DNA of 64,000 bases from Gnetum montanum (GCA_015680685.1 MNCI01033409.1:695396-759395), one strand, 5' to 3'. Shown: positions 35,124 through 47,374, numbered from the stretch's first letter. Notes: generated from the sequence alone by a model not told the origin. Translations and numbers: made by a program.

Positions 35124-35992
35124 TAATGAGTGAAGGGTACCCCTTATGCCTAAACATATGAATTGCAAGCGTTGATGCATAACCTGATCAAATCTCATGG
35201 ATGGGACTAGTTTGGCATCTAGATCATTAAGCCTTGATCATAAGATGTTGTCTTCCCACTTGGACTAGTGGTAGCTTTGTCATGTATGGTTTAGTCCAAA
35301 GTGAGGCATATGATGGTTGATGTTTTTTCAGCCCTATGCTAATTGCAACAATAATATAGAAATTAATTATTTAACTAATTAACAATAAGAATATAAATCC
35401 TAAACTAGTCTAAGGGTGATGAGTGTTCATTCCTAGCTTGTCGTACACATCCTAAACTCACATGTCCACTACTGGGATTACTAAGCGTTATGCTATTGGG
35501 TGAACTAAGTAATATGTTCTAGGATTACCAAATGAATACGTGTTTATGCTCAAAACTAGTCATGCTTAATTTGCCAATTCATTAATATGCATGAAAATGT
35601 AAATATCAACTAAGTATATGGAATATAAATTGCATGGAATGTAAATCTAATCTAAGTCAAAGTACTGTAATGAATAGGAATCAATCTTGATCTTACTGTT
35701 ATTCATGTAATGTGTCTAGGTACATTGTCACTTGAATAATATGTCATACAATTGACTCAAATTCACGCTGCACACACTCACTAATTATTCTTTATGACTA
35801 CGGAATAAAACTATAAGGGTTTGGCTACTCTATTGATAAAAAGGTTTTCAATACACAACAGAAGCACGTGTATTTATAGGCAAAGACATATACCGCATCA
35901 ACACATACGTGTCAATGCATTCACACATATGTCGATGGGTATGCATTGATAGGAATGCATTGATGTATACCCGTTAATGCAACCAATTGATG
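35124..35992 (-). repeat. LTR A of element 3 complex
   Basis: An inverted LTR of the element 2 subfamily. It starts TAATGAGTGAAGGGTACC (TGATG decayed) and lacks its last ~8 bases (CTTCATCA), ending in CCAATTGATG. The U3 end at 35890-35990 contains many ATCAATGCA/TGCATTGAT words. Confidence 0.8.
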
Positions 35993-36013
35993 TGTTCCTA
36001 AAAATGGTGCCAA

Positions 36014-36897
36014 TGATGGGTGATGGGTACCCCTTATGCCCAACCATACAAATTACAAGTGTTCACGTGCAACTCGATTGAATTCTATGGATGGGACTTG
36101 TTTGACATTTAGATCATTAAGCCTTTATCATAGGACCTTGTCTTTCCACTTAGACTAGTGGTAGCCTTGTCATGTATGATTTTATCCAAAGTAAGGCATA
36201 TGATAGTTGATATTATTTTGGCCTTATGCTAATCCCAATGATAATAGAGAAATTAAGTATTTAACTAATTAACAACATGAATATAAATCCTAAACTAACC
36301 TAAGGGTAATGAGTATCCATTTCTAGCTTGCTGAACACTTCTTAAGCTCACGTATCTACTACTAGGATTACCAAGCATTATGCTACTGGGCAAACCAAGC
36401 AATACGTTGCTGGGATTACTAAGCGAATACATTTTTACACTCAAAATTAGTTGCGCTCATTTCTTCAATTCATTAATATGCATGGAAACATAAATATTTA
36501 CTAAGTATATGAAATATAAATTGCATGGAAAGTAAATCTAATCTAATTCAAAGTGCTGTAATGAATAGGAATCAATCTTGATCTTATTGTTGTTCATGGA
36601 ATGTGTCTAGGTATATTGCCACTTAAATAAGACACTGTACAACTGACTCAAACTCACACTATGGGCATTCATTGACTATTCTCTAAGACTATGAAATAAA
36701 ACTACAAGGGTTTGACTACTCTATTGACAAGAAGCTTTTTAATATATGGTGGGAGCACATGTATTTATAGGTGAAAACACACATTGCGTCAACACATACA
36801 CATCAATGCATACGTTGATGGGAATGCATCGATGAGGCTGCATCAACAAGAATGCATCAATGTATACCCATTGACATAACCAACTAATGCTTCATCA
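36014..36897 (-). repeat. LTR B of element 3 complex
   Basis: An 884-bp inverted LTR with intact TGATG..CATCA ends. A primer-site remnant adjoins its left edge and a polypurine tract its right edge, so it served both as the 5' LTR of one unit and the 3' LTR of the next. The U3 (36780-36890) has GATGCATTC/GCATCGATG words. Confidence 0.85.
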
Positions 36898-39119
36898 TAC
36901 CCCCACGACTAAGTAAAAACTTGTCCTCAAGGTAATAGGATTGGACTGAGCTTTATTTACAAAAAATTGGGAATGATGGGATTATTAACTGATGCTAATT
37001 ACTGACTAACTTTGAGTGTTGCATTACAAAATTTTATTTTAGTGGATGTATTACAAAATGATAAAAGGCCTAGACAAACATTAAAGTTTACAAAATTTGG
37101 TCTCTAAAAATTTGCTAAAGATGATTCTTCTTGTTGCTAGTAGTGGTGGCAAACTTTTAACTTCAAGTGTTATGTTGATGCTTCTCTTTTTATGCAGAGC
37201 ATTAGTGATTGATGGAATGAAATTTCTTCTCATAATCCCATGGATCTAGTAATTATGTGATGTTTGAGCCTTTCTTATATGTGCTACTACTTGTCCATGG
37301 GCATATCCTCCATTGCCCCTCTCTTGGCTTTGTTTTCATGCCTGGCAAAAGACCTTCTTCCTTAGGTGTTTTTTTGAGCATCACCTGTAATTACCAAAGG
37401 ATCAACATTAGTTTTGGTATATTTTCCTTTATAATTAATCCTTTTCAGATCCCTTAGTTTGTGTAGCTTAAAAAATCTTAGCATTAAAGCACAAGGTGAT
37501 GACAATGTACTATTCTTAAGGTGATGAGGGAACTAAAATTATCAAGCTATTCACATTATTTTGATCAATTACTATTAGTTACCATAATGTTCAAAAATAG
37601 GATGTTAGAAAAATCTCAAAAATTTCAAAGTCAACATCCCTAGTCCCCATGACTAATGAGTATAACTCTGGAAGCACCAAGTTTTCAAATAATTAAAACC
37701 AAAGGTCTAATTTAGAAGATGGCTAAGAAATTTTGAATTTGAAGGATATGGTAGTAAAAAAGTAAGAAAAATTAATGAAAATTGATGAGAAGTAGTCCCA
37801 AAATTATGCACAAATTTAGAGAAATCGTCATTGATGTTCTGGAAGATGTGAAGGTTAGTTCAAAGCCATGATTAACAAAAGTTATGCAAGTGGATCCCCC
37901 CCAAAGTAGGCTTTTATCATAATGCCCTTACATAACCACTTTTATAGATGTATATCGACACCTTAGAAGTTAAATGTAGACCATGTCTTTTTTCCAAAAA
38001 ACACACAACTGCCTTGGTTGGGATGTTGCACTATACTACACAAAACCAAAAAGCTTTTAATCATATGCAACCATGAGGTGAATGAATGGGATGAGAAGGG
38101 ACTGTAGAGATTGGGATGTAAGATACTTTACCATGTTTGCAATAGGTTCTTGTGTCAAATGTGATTAAAATGATCAGCATACATATCCGTCCAAGTTCAA
38201 TCCAAGTCCATACCATTAATAGTAATTTCGCATTGATATATCCTTTCCTACCAATCATCATAAGTGTACAACCATCATAAAGAATAATCATCACCCCAAA
38301 AAGAGAAGAAAAGAAAAGAAGGAAGGAAGAGCCTTAGTTAGAGGGGAGCCTTTAGGCATGGGTAACATGTCTTTCCAACCTGATAACTAGTGCTTGTAGC
38401 CCATTATTATGTCTAAGGGGTGTGCTTTGAATTTCCATTATTGATTTTTTGAATTATATATATATATTTTGAAATGGAAACCACACCATGCAAAGACATA
38501 ACTTCCTATTTATTGGTTGATAGAGGAGTGAGGATACATTCTACACACAATGATAAACCACATGAAGAAAGTCAAGAAGAGAACCCAACAAGTCCCCTTG
38601 AGGTTACATCCATTTCCATTTCCACTTGGTCATTTCCTTTTCTTCAAGGTACAATAATCATGAATTAATTTTAGGCTCATGAAATAAGAACCAAATTATT
38701 TTCACGATAAAGACCTTTTTATTTTGAGAACTAGAGGAATGGATGAGTTGGTCTAACTACTCTTCACAATTACTTACCTAATCATCTTGATAGCATAACA
38801 TAAGAACCCAACACATAGTGTTGACTTTTGCATCATGATTGGCAATATTATTAACAAAAACACAAAAGATATTCATAAAACATAAAGAAAATGACTCAAG
38901 AAAAGAGAAAATTATAAATAAAAGAAAAATATTAAGAAATGAAAAACATATGAAGAATTAGAAAATAGCAAAAGAAATAGAAAAATGATAAAAAATTATA
39001 AAACAAAAAAGTGAAAAGCACTTATTAGTTCTTAATTTAGGATGGGACATCTCCTCCATGACTAAGAGTAAAGGTAAGATAAGAGATAATAAGTGGGTTG
39101 GTTGGTCCCATGCATCTTT
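36898..39119 (-). other. Untranslated 3' part of element 3
   Basis: Minus-strand untranslated region matching 20050-21250 and 27986-28900: the landmarks AAGCACTAGTTATCAGG and CATGCCTAAAGG (inverted, about 38347-38400) are present. An A-rich run follows (38870-39010). There is no RT, RNase H or integrase between this and gag. A 74-codon chance frame at 37257 has no support. Confidence 0.65.
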
Positions 39120-40160
39120 TAAATGGTTTTGTACTCTTATTTTGAAACCACTAGGTGTCTTTTGGTTTAGTGGCTACTATGTAGGCCTGTTGTTATCCAC
39201 AAATTTGTTTCATAACTTTGTTGTGGATTAATATAGGGGATGTGTTAATATTTTGAACTTCCAGCCCACAATTGCACCATTTATTATTATTAGTGATGCA
39301 TGGATTCTTCTATCTTTCCATAGGGATAGGTTCATCTTTTATATCTTGTGTTGAAGTGGTGATGGTTTTTGGTTTTCATGTATGATTAGGAGACATTGCT
39401 CCTACAAGGAAGGGTGTTGCACCAAATTGGTCTTGTGCTAGTTTTGATGTGCCAGTAGGTCTACAAGTTTTGTGTTTGCACATGGAAACTATCCTAAAGA
39501 AATGATGTTTTTGAGACTTTTGTTAAGATCTAATAACATTATCATTTATGTGTATGGTCATAACATAAGTGGCCTTCTTATGTTGAGTTCATGGTATCAA
39601 TCCTTCCTATGTTGTTAGTAGTGATAGGTGGTGGAGAAAAGTATGAGAATAGTAAGGATATGATGAAGGATGAGAGATGTGAGATGGTGATCCCACAAAA
39701 GATGTTGTGGCTTGATGATAGTTTGGAGAGAGGTAGAAGTGATTTGAGGTAGAGGAAGTACAACCAGTTGGGAAAATAGGTTGTTGAACATAATATTTGT
39801 ACAAGTCCAGCTAGTAGTAAGGGTAGTGCTGGTTTGATGATGGCCTCCGCAACAATTGTGGGTTTCTCCACTATGGTTGATAGTAGTATTAAGGATGGTA
39901 AGAAGTCCCATTAGGATAGTATGGTTGGTTGTAGGATTGTTTATAATTACCTTGTGAGTAAGTTAATTTCCTAGGCATTTGCTTTTGTATGAACTTAGGA
40001 CTCAAAGCTAAAGCCCAAGAGTCATGTAGATGTAACATGACTAGGCAATAGCCCTTTGGATGGTCATGTTGGCAGATTTCATAGCGATCATCCTCTTTTG
40101 TGGTTGAGTCTATAGCCTCTTCTCCTACAGCTATTTTCCCTTTTTATTGATACGTGTTCC
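39120..40160 (-). pseudogene. Gag tail of element 3
   Basis: The minus-strand Pro/Gln/Tyr/Ser-rich gag tail is similar to 55530-56640 (element 5), including repeated TACTA/AACC-type codons around 39620-39900. Overlapping long frames on the minus strand arise because of the biased composition. It is cut at 40161 (N). Confidence 0.6.
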
Positions 40161-40378
40161 NCAAAGCAAGGATAGATAAGATGTGGGAGTTGATGAATGA
40201 TAAAGTCATGGCCTAGGTGAAAACCATAAAGAACAGGGTAACACAAAAATAATCAAGTGATCAAAACAAGAAGAGGAAAAACAACCAAGAAACACGTAGG
40301 AACACGTATCAATAAAAAGGGAAAATAGCTGTAGGAGAAGAGGCTATAGACTCAACCACAAAAGAGGATGATCGCTAN
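40079..40378. repeat. Perfect ~80-bp inverted repeat bounded by single Ns
   Basis: 40083-40160 and 40300-40377 are exact reverse complements (for example CCTCTTCTCCTACAGC at 40118-40133 against GCTGTAGGAGAAGAGG at 40331-40346). Each arm abuts a single N (40161, 40378). The 138 bp between the arms is gag on the opposite strand to its surroundings. An exact match in sequence this old suggests a scaffolding artefact rather than biology. Confidence 0.85.
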
Positions 40379-40947
40379 CCACATTCTAAACACACACATT
40401 ATAGTGCCATTGGGTTAGCAAGTGTTAAGTGTTATTGGGATTATCGAGCATTAAATGTATGCTCAAAGTGGTTGTACTTATGTTCGCTATTTATTTGATA
40501 TTAATTAATTACTTAAAAATATTAAAGTAAAGTGCATGAATATTAAATGCATAAGAAGACAATTAATCTATTTCAAGTGCTACAAGGTTTGATAAAAAAA
40601 GCTCATCTTTATTGTTGTTCACATTGAGGTGCTGAGGTACATCAATGCTCAAATAAAGATTTGTACACTTCTTTGAGTCCTACTATGAGCACTCAAAAAA
40701 TATTCTAACTTTCAAAAAAAAAAAAAAAAAAACTACAAGAGCTTTGCTACAACTAAGGAAAGATTTCCATAAATGCGATAGGTAGATGCACATTTATATG
40801 TGAAAATAGGGGCCCACATTGACGGGTACACGTCCCATGTCAATAGGATCACATTAATGTGGCAAACCACACCACATCAACGGGATCCCATCAATAGGGT
40901 TGCATCAATGGCATCTCGTTGACATGACCCAATAACATGACTCATCA
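40379..40947 (-). repeat. Truncated LTR inside element 3 gag
   Basis: The plus-strand text reads as the outer part of an inverted LTR, including ATTAATTAATTA (40491-40503), AAGGTTTGATAAAA, CTCATCTTTATTG and a U3 with CATCAATGG/CATTGACGGG words, and ends CTCATCA at 40941-40947. Its left part is lost at the N at 40378. It interrupts gag between 40160 and 40948, making a third nesting level (LINE > element 3 > LTR). Confidence 0.75.
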
Positions 40948-42271
40948 CACCTTATTGAGAGTTTCCTTTTTTTCCTCATCAAAGATATGAACCCTCTTCT
41001 TTTGAAGAATTGGATCCCAATTATATTCTTTAACATTCACTTGTTCACATAGCTCTCCTTCTTCTTTTGCCACCTGTTCAACTAGCCTTTGGATATGATG
41101 GGCTTTCAGTTTGGATAATTGACCTTGGGCATAAATCCCAAGTGTCTCCCTCATTTGATTACGAAGCCCATCTGTGATGTGGAAAAGTTGCTCTTTTTGG
41201 GAAAAACTATGGCCTAGACATCTATATAATAGAGAATAGTAGTTATCCAAGGTCAGATCTAAGGATTCATGTTTTTCTAGCTTCCATCCTTGGATTTGTT
41301 TTCTCAAGTTGGACACTCTTGCATTGGTTTGATATTTTTTGTTGAAGAGCTCCAACATTATGGATCATCAATGGATTGAATCTAGTTCCAATGATTTATA
41401 CCAACTTTCAACTTCGTCTATGAGTGTCCTAGGGAAGAGCTTAAGCTTTTTCTACTTATGTTTGATATTTTGCAAAGTACAGACATCATGTAAGGCTTGT
41501 AAATGATGTTGTGGATAACAATTATAGCCTCTCTTAAATTTAGGAATGTTATTTATATCAAGCCATTTGATGTGGTTGTCCCTTTGATGCCTTTGGGATA
41601 TTTGAACTACCTTCCTAATCTATGTCATGCCCCTAGTAGCCAACAAGGGTTCATTTGCATCAAACATGTCATGGTGATAATCTCTATTTCTATTAGTCTA
41701 ATTGTAACTATCTTGCTTATGCTCACTTTGATGTTCTTCATCTTGTCTTATGTTCTATTTCTATCTCCATCTTGATCCCTTAGTGGAGCTCTGTCTCTAT
41801 ACTTATGTTCATCTTTGTTAGAACTAGATGTTGAAGAGGAAGAGGAGGAGGAAGATGGGGAACTGGGAGAATCCCCATGGCTACTATATCTCCCCCCATG
41901 ATCCCTTGATTTATCTCTTCTAGGTTTGGAGGAGGTCCTAGGCCTTAAGGCCCTTCTTGTTCTAAGAATTACTCCTTCTCCTCTAGGATTGTTTGCATTA
42001 GTTGAATGTAGTCTTTGAGTGTAGTAAGGGTCTAAATGAGCATAGGAAACCCTTGCTTGTGGTTGTTCACTCTAGTTTTCCTTAGTATAGATCCTATCAT
42101 TTCTCCTACTAGTGCTTTCATCATATGATGCATTATTGGCCCTATGTGAAGAAGACATGATTTTGTTTGATAATGTGTGTGACTTAAAATATTAATGTTT
42201 TCTAAAAGATAGATCGTTAATACGTTTACAACAATCATGTATAATATAACTAATCTAGATAACTAGCACCA
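40948..42271 (-). pseudogene. gag of element 3
   Basis: The best-kept frame is 40945-41358 on the minus strand, 137 codons: the capsid-like core with NKKYQTNARVSNLRKQIQGW and RCLGHSFSQKEQLFHITDGL, close to 18089-18235 of element 1. Upstream (41360-42238) lie the acidic/Ser hinge (41818-41860 minus) and the N-terminal part, with frameshifts. Core order and spacing match the other elements. Confidence 0.8.
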
Positions 42272-42290
42272 TCCCTGACAATAGCGCTAA
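42272..42290 (-). other. Primer-binding site of element 3
   Basis: On the minus strand TAGCGCTATTGTCAGGGAT adjoins LTR C. Against the tRNA-Asp complement TGGCGCCGTTGCCGGGGAT it has 14 of 19 matches, and all five differences are G-to-A or C-to-T. Confidence 0.8.
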
Positions 42291-43179
42291 TGATAAGTGG
42301 CGAGTACCACCTACGCCCAACCATATGAATTACGAGTGTTCATGTGCAACTTGATCAAATTCTATGGATGGGACTAGTTTGGCATCTGGATTGTTAAACC
42401 TTGATCATAAGATGATGTCTTCCTACTTGGACTAGTGGTAGCTTTGTTACATATGCTTTAGTCTAAAGTGAGGTATATGATAGTTGATGTTGTTTTGGCC
42501 TTATGCTAATCCCAATGATAATAGAGAAACTAATTATTTAACTAATTAACAACAAGAATATAAATCCTAAACTTGGCTAAGGGTGATGAGTTCTATTCCT
42601 AGATTACTGTACATATCCTGAACTCACGTATCCACTACTGGGATTATCAAGCGTTATGCTACTGGGCAAACCAAGTAATACGTTATTGGGATTATCAAGC
42701 GAATATGTGTTTACGCTCGAAATTGGTCATGCTCATTCCACCAATTCATTAATATGCATGGAAATGTAAATATTAATCAAGTATATGGAATATAAATTGC
42801 ATGGAAAGTAAATTTAATCTAAGTCAAAGTACTGCAATGAGTAGGAATCAATCTCGATCTTATTGCCATTCATGAAATGTGTCTAGGTACATTGCCACTC
42901 AAAAAGGATGTTGTACAATTGACTCTAATCCACATTGTGGGTACTCACTGACTTCTCTAAGGCTATGGAATAAAATTGCAAGGGTTCAGCTACTCTATTG
43001 ACAAAAAGATTTTCAATACATAGTGGGAGCACAAGCATTTATAAGCTAAAACACACATTGCGTTGATGCATATGCATCTATGCATTAACACATATGTCAA
43101 TGGAAACACGTCAATGAGGTTGCATTGATGAGAACGCGTCAACATAAACCCTTTGACATAGCCAACTGATGCTTCATTA
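42291..43179 (-). repeat. LTR C (5' LTR) of element 3
   Basis: An 889-bp inverted LTR from TGATAAGTGGCG to GCTTCATTA (CATCA decayed). It is related to LTR B with perhaps 13-15 percent difference by eye. The sequence after it at once continues LINE RT thumb coding. Confidence 0.88.
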
Positions 43180-44260
43180 GTCGTTAATTTGGTCTTCAAG
43201 TGAATGTAGAGAAAACGAAATTGATGATCTAGGATACAAGAAATAACTTTTATAACTTCCATTATAGAGGTACCAATGTGTAAATAGTAGACTCTTTTAA
43301 ATATTGGGGTCTTATTTATATAAACAATTACATGTGGGGAAAGTGCATTAAAGAAAAAATAGCAAGAGGTTTCAAGGCTTAGTATGATTTCAAAAACAAG
43401 CGCAAGGATTTAGGCCTTTGGGCTTGAAAGGTTAGAAAACAAAATTTTCAGACTATCATCTATCTCTTCATATTGTATGGATGTGTTGTTTGGAAACCTA
43501 GAGTCAAGGCTAAACTTTGGAAAGATATTGAAAGAGTGCAAAAAATATTTTCTTCTTAATAAGTTAAAGGTGAAGATGCAAACACCTTACTCAATGTTAT
43601 TATGTGAATGTGATTTATTACATTTAGAAGTAGAGGCCTTGTGCCAATTTATTACATACACTCATAACTTACATATCTCAAGGCAAGACAAATTCTCTAA
43701 AGTTGTTCTTGAGGATTTGCGAGACCCTCATTAGTAGTTTTTTGAGGATGTAATAATTGAGAAAAAGGAATATCTCTTGGGAGGACATGCAACAAAATCC
43801 TAAGCATATTCACCAAATAGTCAAACAAAAGGTTTTAACACAGATGTGGAGTAATGTAGAAGGCAAGAGGCAATTTTATTTACACCACATTAGATCTAAT
43901 AAACTAGGTGTAAAAGCTCACTATCTCTCATTTGCTATTCTCATCAAGAATTGGAATGCTATGAGCAAGCATTGCTTAAGTTCTCATGATCTTAGAATTG
44001 AAAGTGGAAGATGGATTCAACTCTACCAAGAAAAACGCATTTGTAAGTTGTGCAGGTTAGAAGCCCTTGAAGAAGAGTTACACGTATTTCTTTCTCGTGT
44101 TGTGACTACCCATTTGAGAAAGCATTATAATGTTATAGCAAAAAACATGTATGATTTGTTTTTGCTGCCCCCATTGGTGCTTAGTCAATTTATAGAGTCT
44201 ATCTCTATTTTGTATGAAAGTGTAATATTTGTCCAATAGATCCTCTGTATCTTCTAACAT
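43180..44260 (+). pseudogene. LINE piece 4 (RT thumb and C-terminal zinc region)
   Basis: The frame opens with FGLQVNVEKTKLMI (43188-43229), the RT thumb signature, then SFKYWG (43292) and a helical region. From 43757 a 160-codon frame encodes the C-terminal part with LSSHDLRIESGRW and an RICKLC..EEELHVFL zinc-like motif (44037-44094). A TAG at 44237-44239 ends it. TAG and TAA stops punctuate the rest. A second, minus-strand copy of this C-terminal part lies at 46590-46900. Confidence 0.85.
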
Positions 44261-44977
44261 AATAAATGTTCAATTTCATTGTAAAACCTGGCATTCATAA
44301 TATCTCCTTATTTCGAAAGGCTTTAACATCACATGTACAACATAACCTGTAAAGAACTTTCATATTGTAAAGAGAAGATTAGATGACGTTGATGTACATT
44401 ATAGATACATGCAAAGAATAGTGCTAACTGATTAGGCGATACTGATACTTAGTATTGTGGATCCCATTTATTTAGATACAGACTGTTATAATAATTAAAG
44501 CATGCTATATACATAAACAAAAAATTACTGTCCATGCTCAATAAACAATTCATGGGGTTGAAAGGACAGCCGTGTAACACGCCTGTTCCCGAGGGAATCA
44601 GATAATTAAGTATCTGATCCACAGAAGACTTCGTGCTGATCCACAGATCTGTCGTATACTGACAAATTATAACTGAAAAATATCCTGTAATGTGTGATGC
44701 AGAAGCAAGGATCAGGAAAAGAAATCGTGACCAACTGGTAATCCACCAATTCATATGTCGGCTTTTTTTGCACTGGTGCTTGGATAAATACTGCGCATGA
44801 AAATTCAAAAGTCGACTTTGAAACTTCATAGATTTTTGGTGGAGACCCCTGCAACTCAAAAGATGCTTCAAATCCCAAGGAATTAAAGTGTGCCATACAG
44901 GTTATTCAGTGGCAACACGGTGGACATTGCTGCAGTGACTGAATAGGTTTTGTCTACTCCTACGCCATCCGGCTCCC
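44261..44977. other. Spacer upstream of the P450 exon, possible minus-strand ORF
   Basis: This less AT-biased stretch contains a minus-strand frame at 44606-44896 (ATG to TAA, 96 codons) with fairly even codon use and no recognised domain. It could be a fragment of an unrelated gene or P450 intron sequence. The P450 K-helix ExxR that should precede the terminal exon is not found here. A pyrimidine/CTGCAG acceptor-like site is at about 44926-44936. Confidence 0.3.
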
Positions 44978-45319
44978 ATGACACTTTTCGTGCCTGCTGG
45001 AACTCAAGCATTGGTTTCCATTCTAGACCTGCACCATGACCCAGAATTATGGGGAGAAGATGCAAATGACTTCAATCCAGCCAGATTTAGCGAGGGGATT
45101 GCCAATGCAGTGAAGCATCCAGGGGCCTTTATGCCGTTCGGTTTTGGTCCAAGGATATGCATAGGCTTAAACTTTGCTCGAATAGAAGCAAAAGTGGTTG
45201 TGTCCATGATTTTACAGAGGTTTTTGGTAACCCTTTCTGCATCTTATATTCATGCACTAGCATTGTTTTTTACCCTGCAACCTCAGCAAGGGGCACAAGT
45301 GATTCTGACGAGGATCTAA
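44978..45319 (+). pseudogene. Cytochrome P450 terminal exon (CYP72 clan-like), fragment
   Basis: The frame ending at TAA 45317-45319 encodes about 113 residues of a plant P450 C-terminus. It has VPAGT at the start, LHHDPELWG, a PERF-type element read as FNPARF (45068-45091), the heme loop FGFGPRICIG (45133-45162) with its Cys ligand, and the L-helix FARIEAKVVVSMILQRF, ending in LQPQ.GAQVIL. HHD..LWG and the C-terminal LQPQ.GA pattern suit the CYP72 clan (CYP709/714/734/735-type). The rest of the enzyme (~400 residues) is absent upstream, where the LINE ends. The exon itself is free of stops. It is either the last exon of a gene broken by transposons or a dispersed fragment. Confidence 0.85.
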
Positions 45320-46580
45320 GAAGTGATAATCTTATCTGCAGCTTGTTTCATTTTATTTTTAACAATATCACTGTAGCCTCATCTTTCTCTCTCTCTTAAC
45401 CGTTTGTGGTAAGAAAAGCTGGGCTGGCAAGACAATATATTAAACCTCAATATGGGAAGATGTAAACTTCTCTTTCGTACTGCACACAGATTTTATTAGT
45501 TATTGTAATGTGTTGAGGTTGGAATCCTACACGATTTCACTACAGTTAAAAATATTCAAAGTGGTTTCTTCTTCTGCGCAATGAGGTAACCCACTTGAGC
45601 AACGCCTCATTGGCTCAATTAAACATATTTTTTGCATTTTGCGGCTATTAAATACTCAACACAATGTGGCCTCGGCCATAGCACAGAAGACACAAATGGT
45701 GGCGTATAAATTCCATCGTCCCGGTTAAATACAAATTTATTCAGAAAATATTTCATTCTATAGTTACCAGTTGGTTGTATACGATTTCCTTTGTTAATCA
45801 TTCGTTGACGGGCAGTTTTTCATGGAACAGGTAATGATAGTCTCTCTGAAATGTCAAGAGACACAGTGCTATTGAGATGGCTCCCATACAAATGGTTAGA
45901 GAAGTAAATTTGTATGTTAGAAATGAATTCCCTCGTATAATAGCCAACACATACAAAGCTAGCCAGTATGTTGTTTCCATGGCTAGTTCTATGGTACCGC
46001 TTGTTAATTTGAAGGTGTTACCAATAAAATCATTATTGAATTGGTAAGCTTGTTTTGTTTGTAAGATGTTAATTTGAGGTGTGCTTCGTATCATTATCAT
46101 ATTATTATTAAAAGGTACAATGTTTATCTCATTAAAGCAAGGGCTTAGAAGTTGTATTTCTTATCCTTAAATTCCAACATTCTTTAACAAACTAACAAAT
46201 TACCCTATAGTTACAAATATATTAATAAACTAATAAATCACCTACAAACTACTACATCCTTAATTACATTCTTGAAATTGGAGATTTTTTAAATTACTTA
46301 TCTTAGTGTCTTATTAGGGCAAACCTATGACTTGTCAAATGTAAGCCACATAATCCTTAACCAACAAATGATAGGCCTTGATTTTGATTGTAGGGCTAAA
46401 GTTTGAAACTAAAATTGAGGCTTTGTTATATCCAAAGACTCAAAGGATCTATTGAGTAGACATTACATTTGTATTATGAAAGATAAATATTGATTCAATA
46501 GTGTAGCATACTAACAATAGATGTAAGAAGAAAAGATCATATAGACCTTTCACTAAAATATTATATTTTCATTTCAAATG
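45320..46580. other. P450 downstream region and intergenic DNA
   Basis: The first ~130 bp after the stop resemble 47395-47530 and are probably P450 3' UTR. Beyond, AT-rich DNA shows no gene, repeat or structure that I can support. Confidence 0.5.
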
Positions 46581-46589
46581 TTTAGTTTT

Positions 46590-46900
46590 TGGGCAATTAA
46601 AAAAAAGTGTTATTCTCAAAATCTCTTGAACCACATAGCCTACATGTGTGTTCTTTTCTAGGAATTTGCATCCATATTGCGCTTTCTATTCTAAGATTAT
46701 GTGAACTCAAATGAAGCTTGCCAATGAAAATGCACCTCTTATGCATTCCAAATAAATTTTTTTACCTTCTACATTTGACTATAACTTTGTTAGAACCTAC
46801 TACCAAATGAACTTACAAATGTGCTTTGAATTGCTTTATGTCTCCTCCAAAGAGATATTTTATGTCTTCAACCATTATATCCTTTGGAAATACCATCCTT
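46590..46900 (-). pseudogene. Second LINE C-terminal fragment, minus strand
   Basis: On the minus strand about 46745-46600 encodes CIFIGKLHLSSHNLRIESAIW then RKEHTCRLCGSRDFEN, parallel to LSSHDLRIESGRW..RICKLC..EALEEE in the LINE piece at 43757-44239. The Cys pair is kept. It continues weakly to about 47270. It is a different insertion from the plus-strand LINE and is diverged. Confidence 0.65.
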
Positions 46901-47374
46901 GCAAGATGTTAATGTAAAGTGAGAGGATGCACTAAAGAGATGATACAAGATATTATGTTATCTCTAATACTAAGTTATTGAGAATATTTATAATAAATGG
47001 AGGGAAAATTTCCTTAAACACATTTCATGTAATTGAAGCTTGCATAGTTTGAAGGGTCATTAATAAAAAACTTACTTATAAGACTCTTGATTTGGAAGCT
47101 CAAAGTTATGGGTTCAAATTCGACAGGCAATGCTAAGTTATAAAGTTTTAATTGAATACATATATTTGGGTAAATATTGTTTAAAAAAAATAGTAGGGGT
47201 TGATTCTCATAGGAAGAGATAGACGTTTGAAGGTGTTCAAATGAAGATCCTCAACTTCTATATTGGTTTTCAAGAAACTAAAATTTTTCCTCTTCTAAAG
47301 ATTTATGCATTACCTTTTCAAATAATAACTCATGGTAGAACTATATCTCTCAAAGGATCTCAGCATAAGATGGA

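Larger units (their letters stand above)
35124..43179 (-). mobile_element. Ty3 element 3 complex (LTR-LTR-internal-LTR, minus strand)
   Basis: Three inverted LTRs, A (35124-35992), B (36014-36897) and C (42291-43179), surround one internal region (36898-42290). Between A and B only 21 bp remain, and these are a decayed primer site (TGGTGCCAA at the LTR B edge, inverted). B is followed by the polypurine tract (inverted, TACCCCCACGAC). This is the pattern left when LTR recombination creates a tandem element and one internal region is then deleted. The flanks show no matching target duplication. Confidence 0.8.
23871..44260 (+). mobile_element. Old LINE split into four pieces by three LTR events
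   Basis: Four plus-strand pieces, 23871-24304, 33359-33959, 34924-35123 and 43180-44260, read in order as one non-LTR retrotransposon: end of endonuclease and linker, RT fingers and palm, RT active site, then thumb and C-terminal zinc region. The first two junctions carry target duplications of the inserts (GATAG/GATGG and GTTAT/GTTAT). The third has no clear duplication, though the frame joins. The total LINE sequence kept is about 2.3 kb. Confidence 0.85.

Noticed and set aside
39578-39911. Three overlapping minus-strand frames as separate genes
   Set aside because: All are readings of the low-complexity Pro/Tyr/Gln/Thr-rich gag tail of element 3; a parallel copy exists in element 5.
44978-45319. 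Functional cytochrome P450 gene
   Set aside because: Only the C-terminal ~113 residues are present; membrane anchor, I-helix and ExxR are absent upstream in the window up to the LINE.
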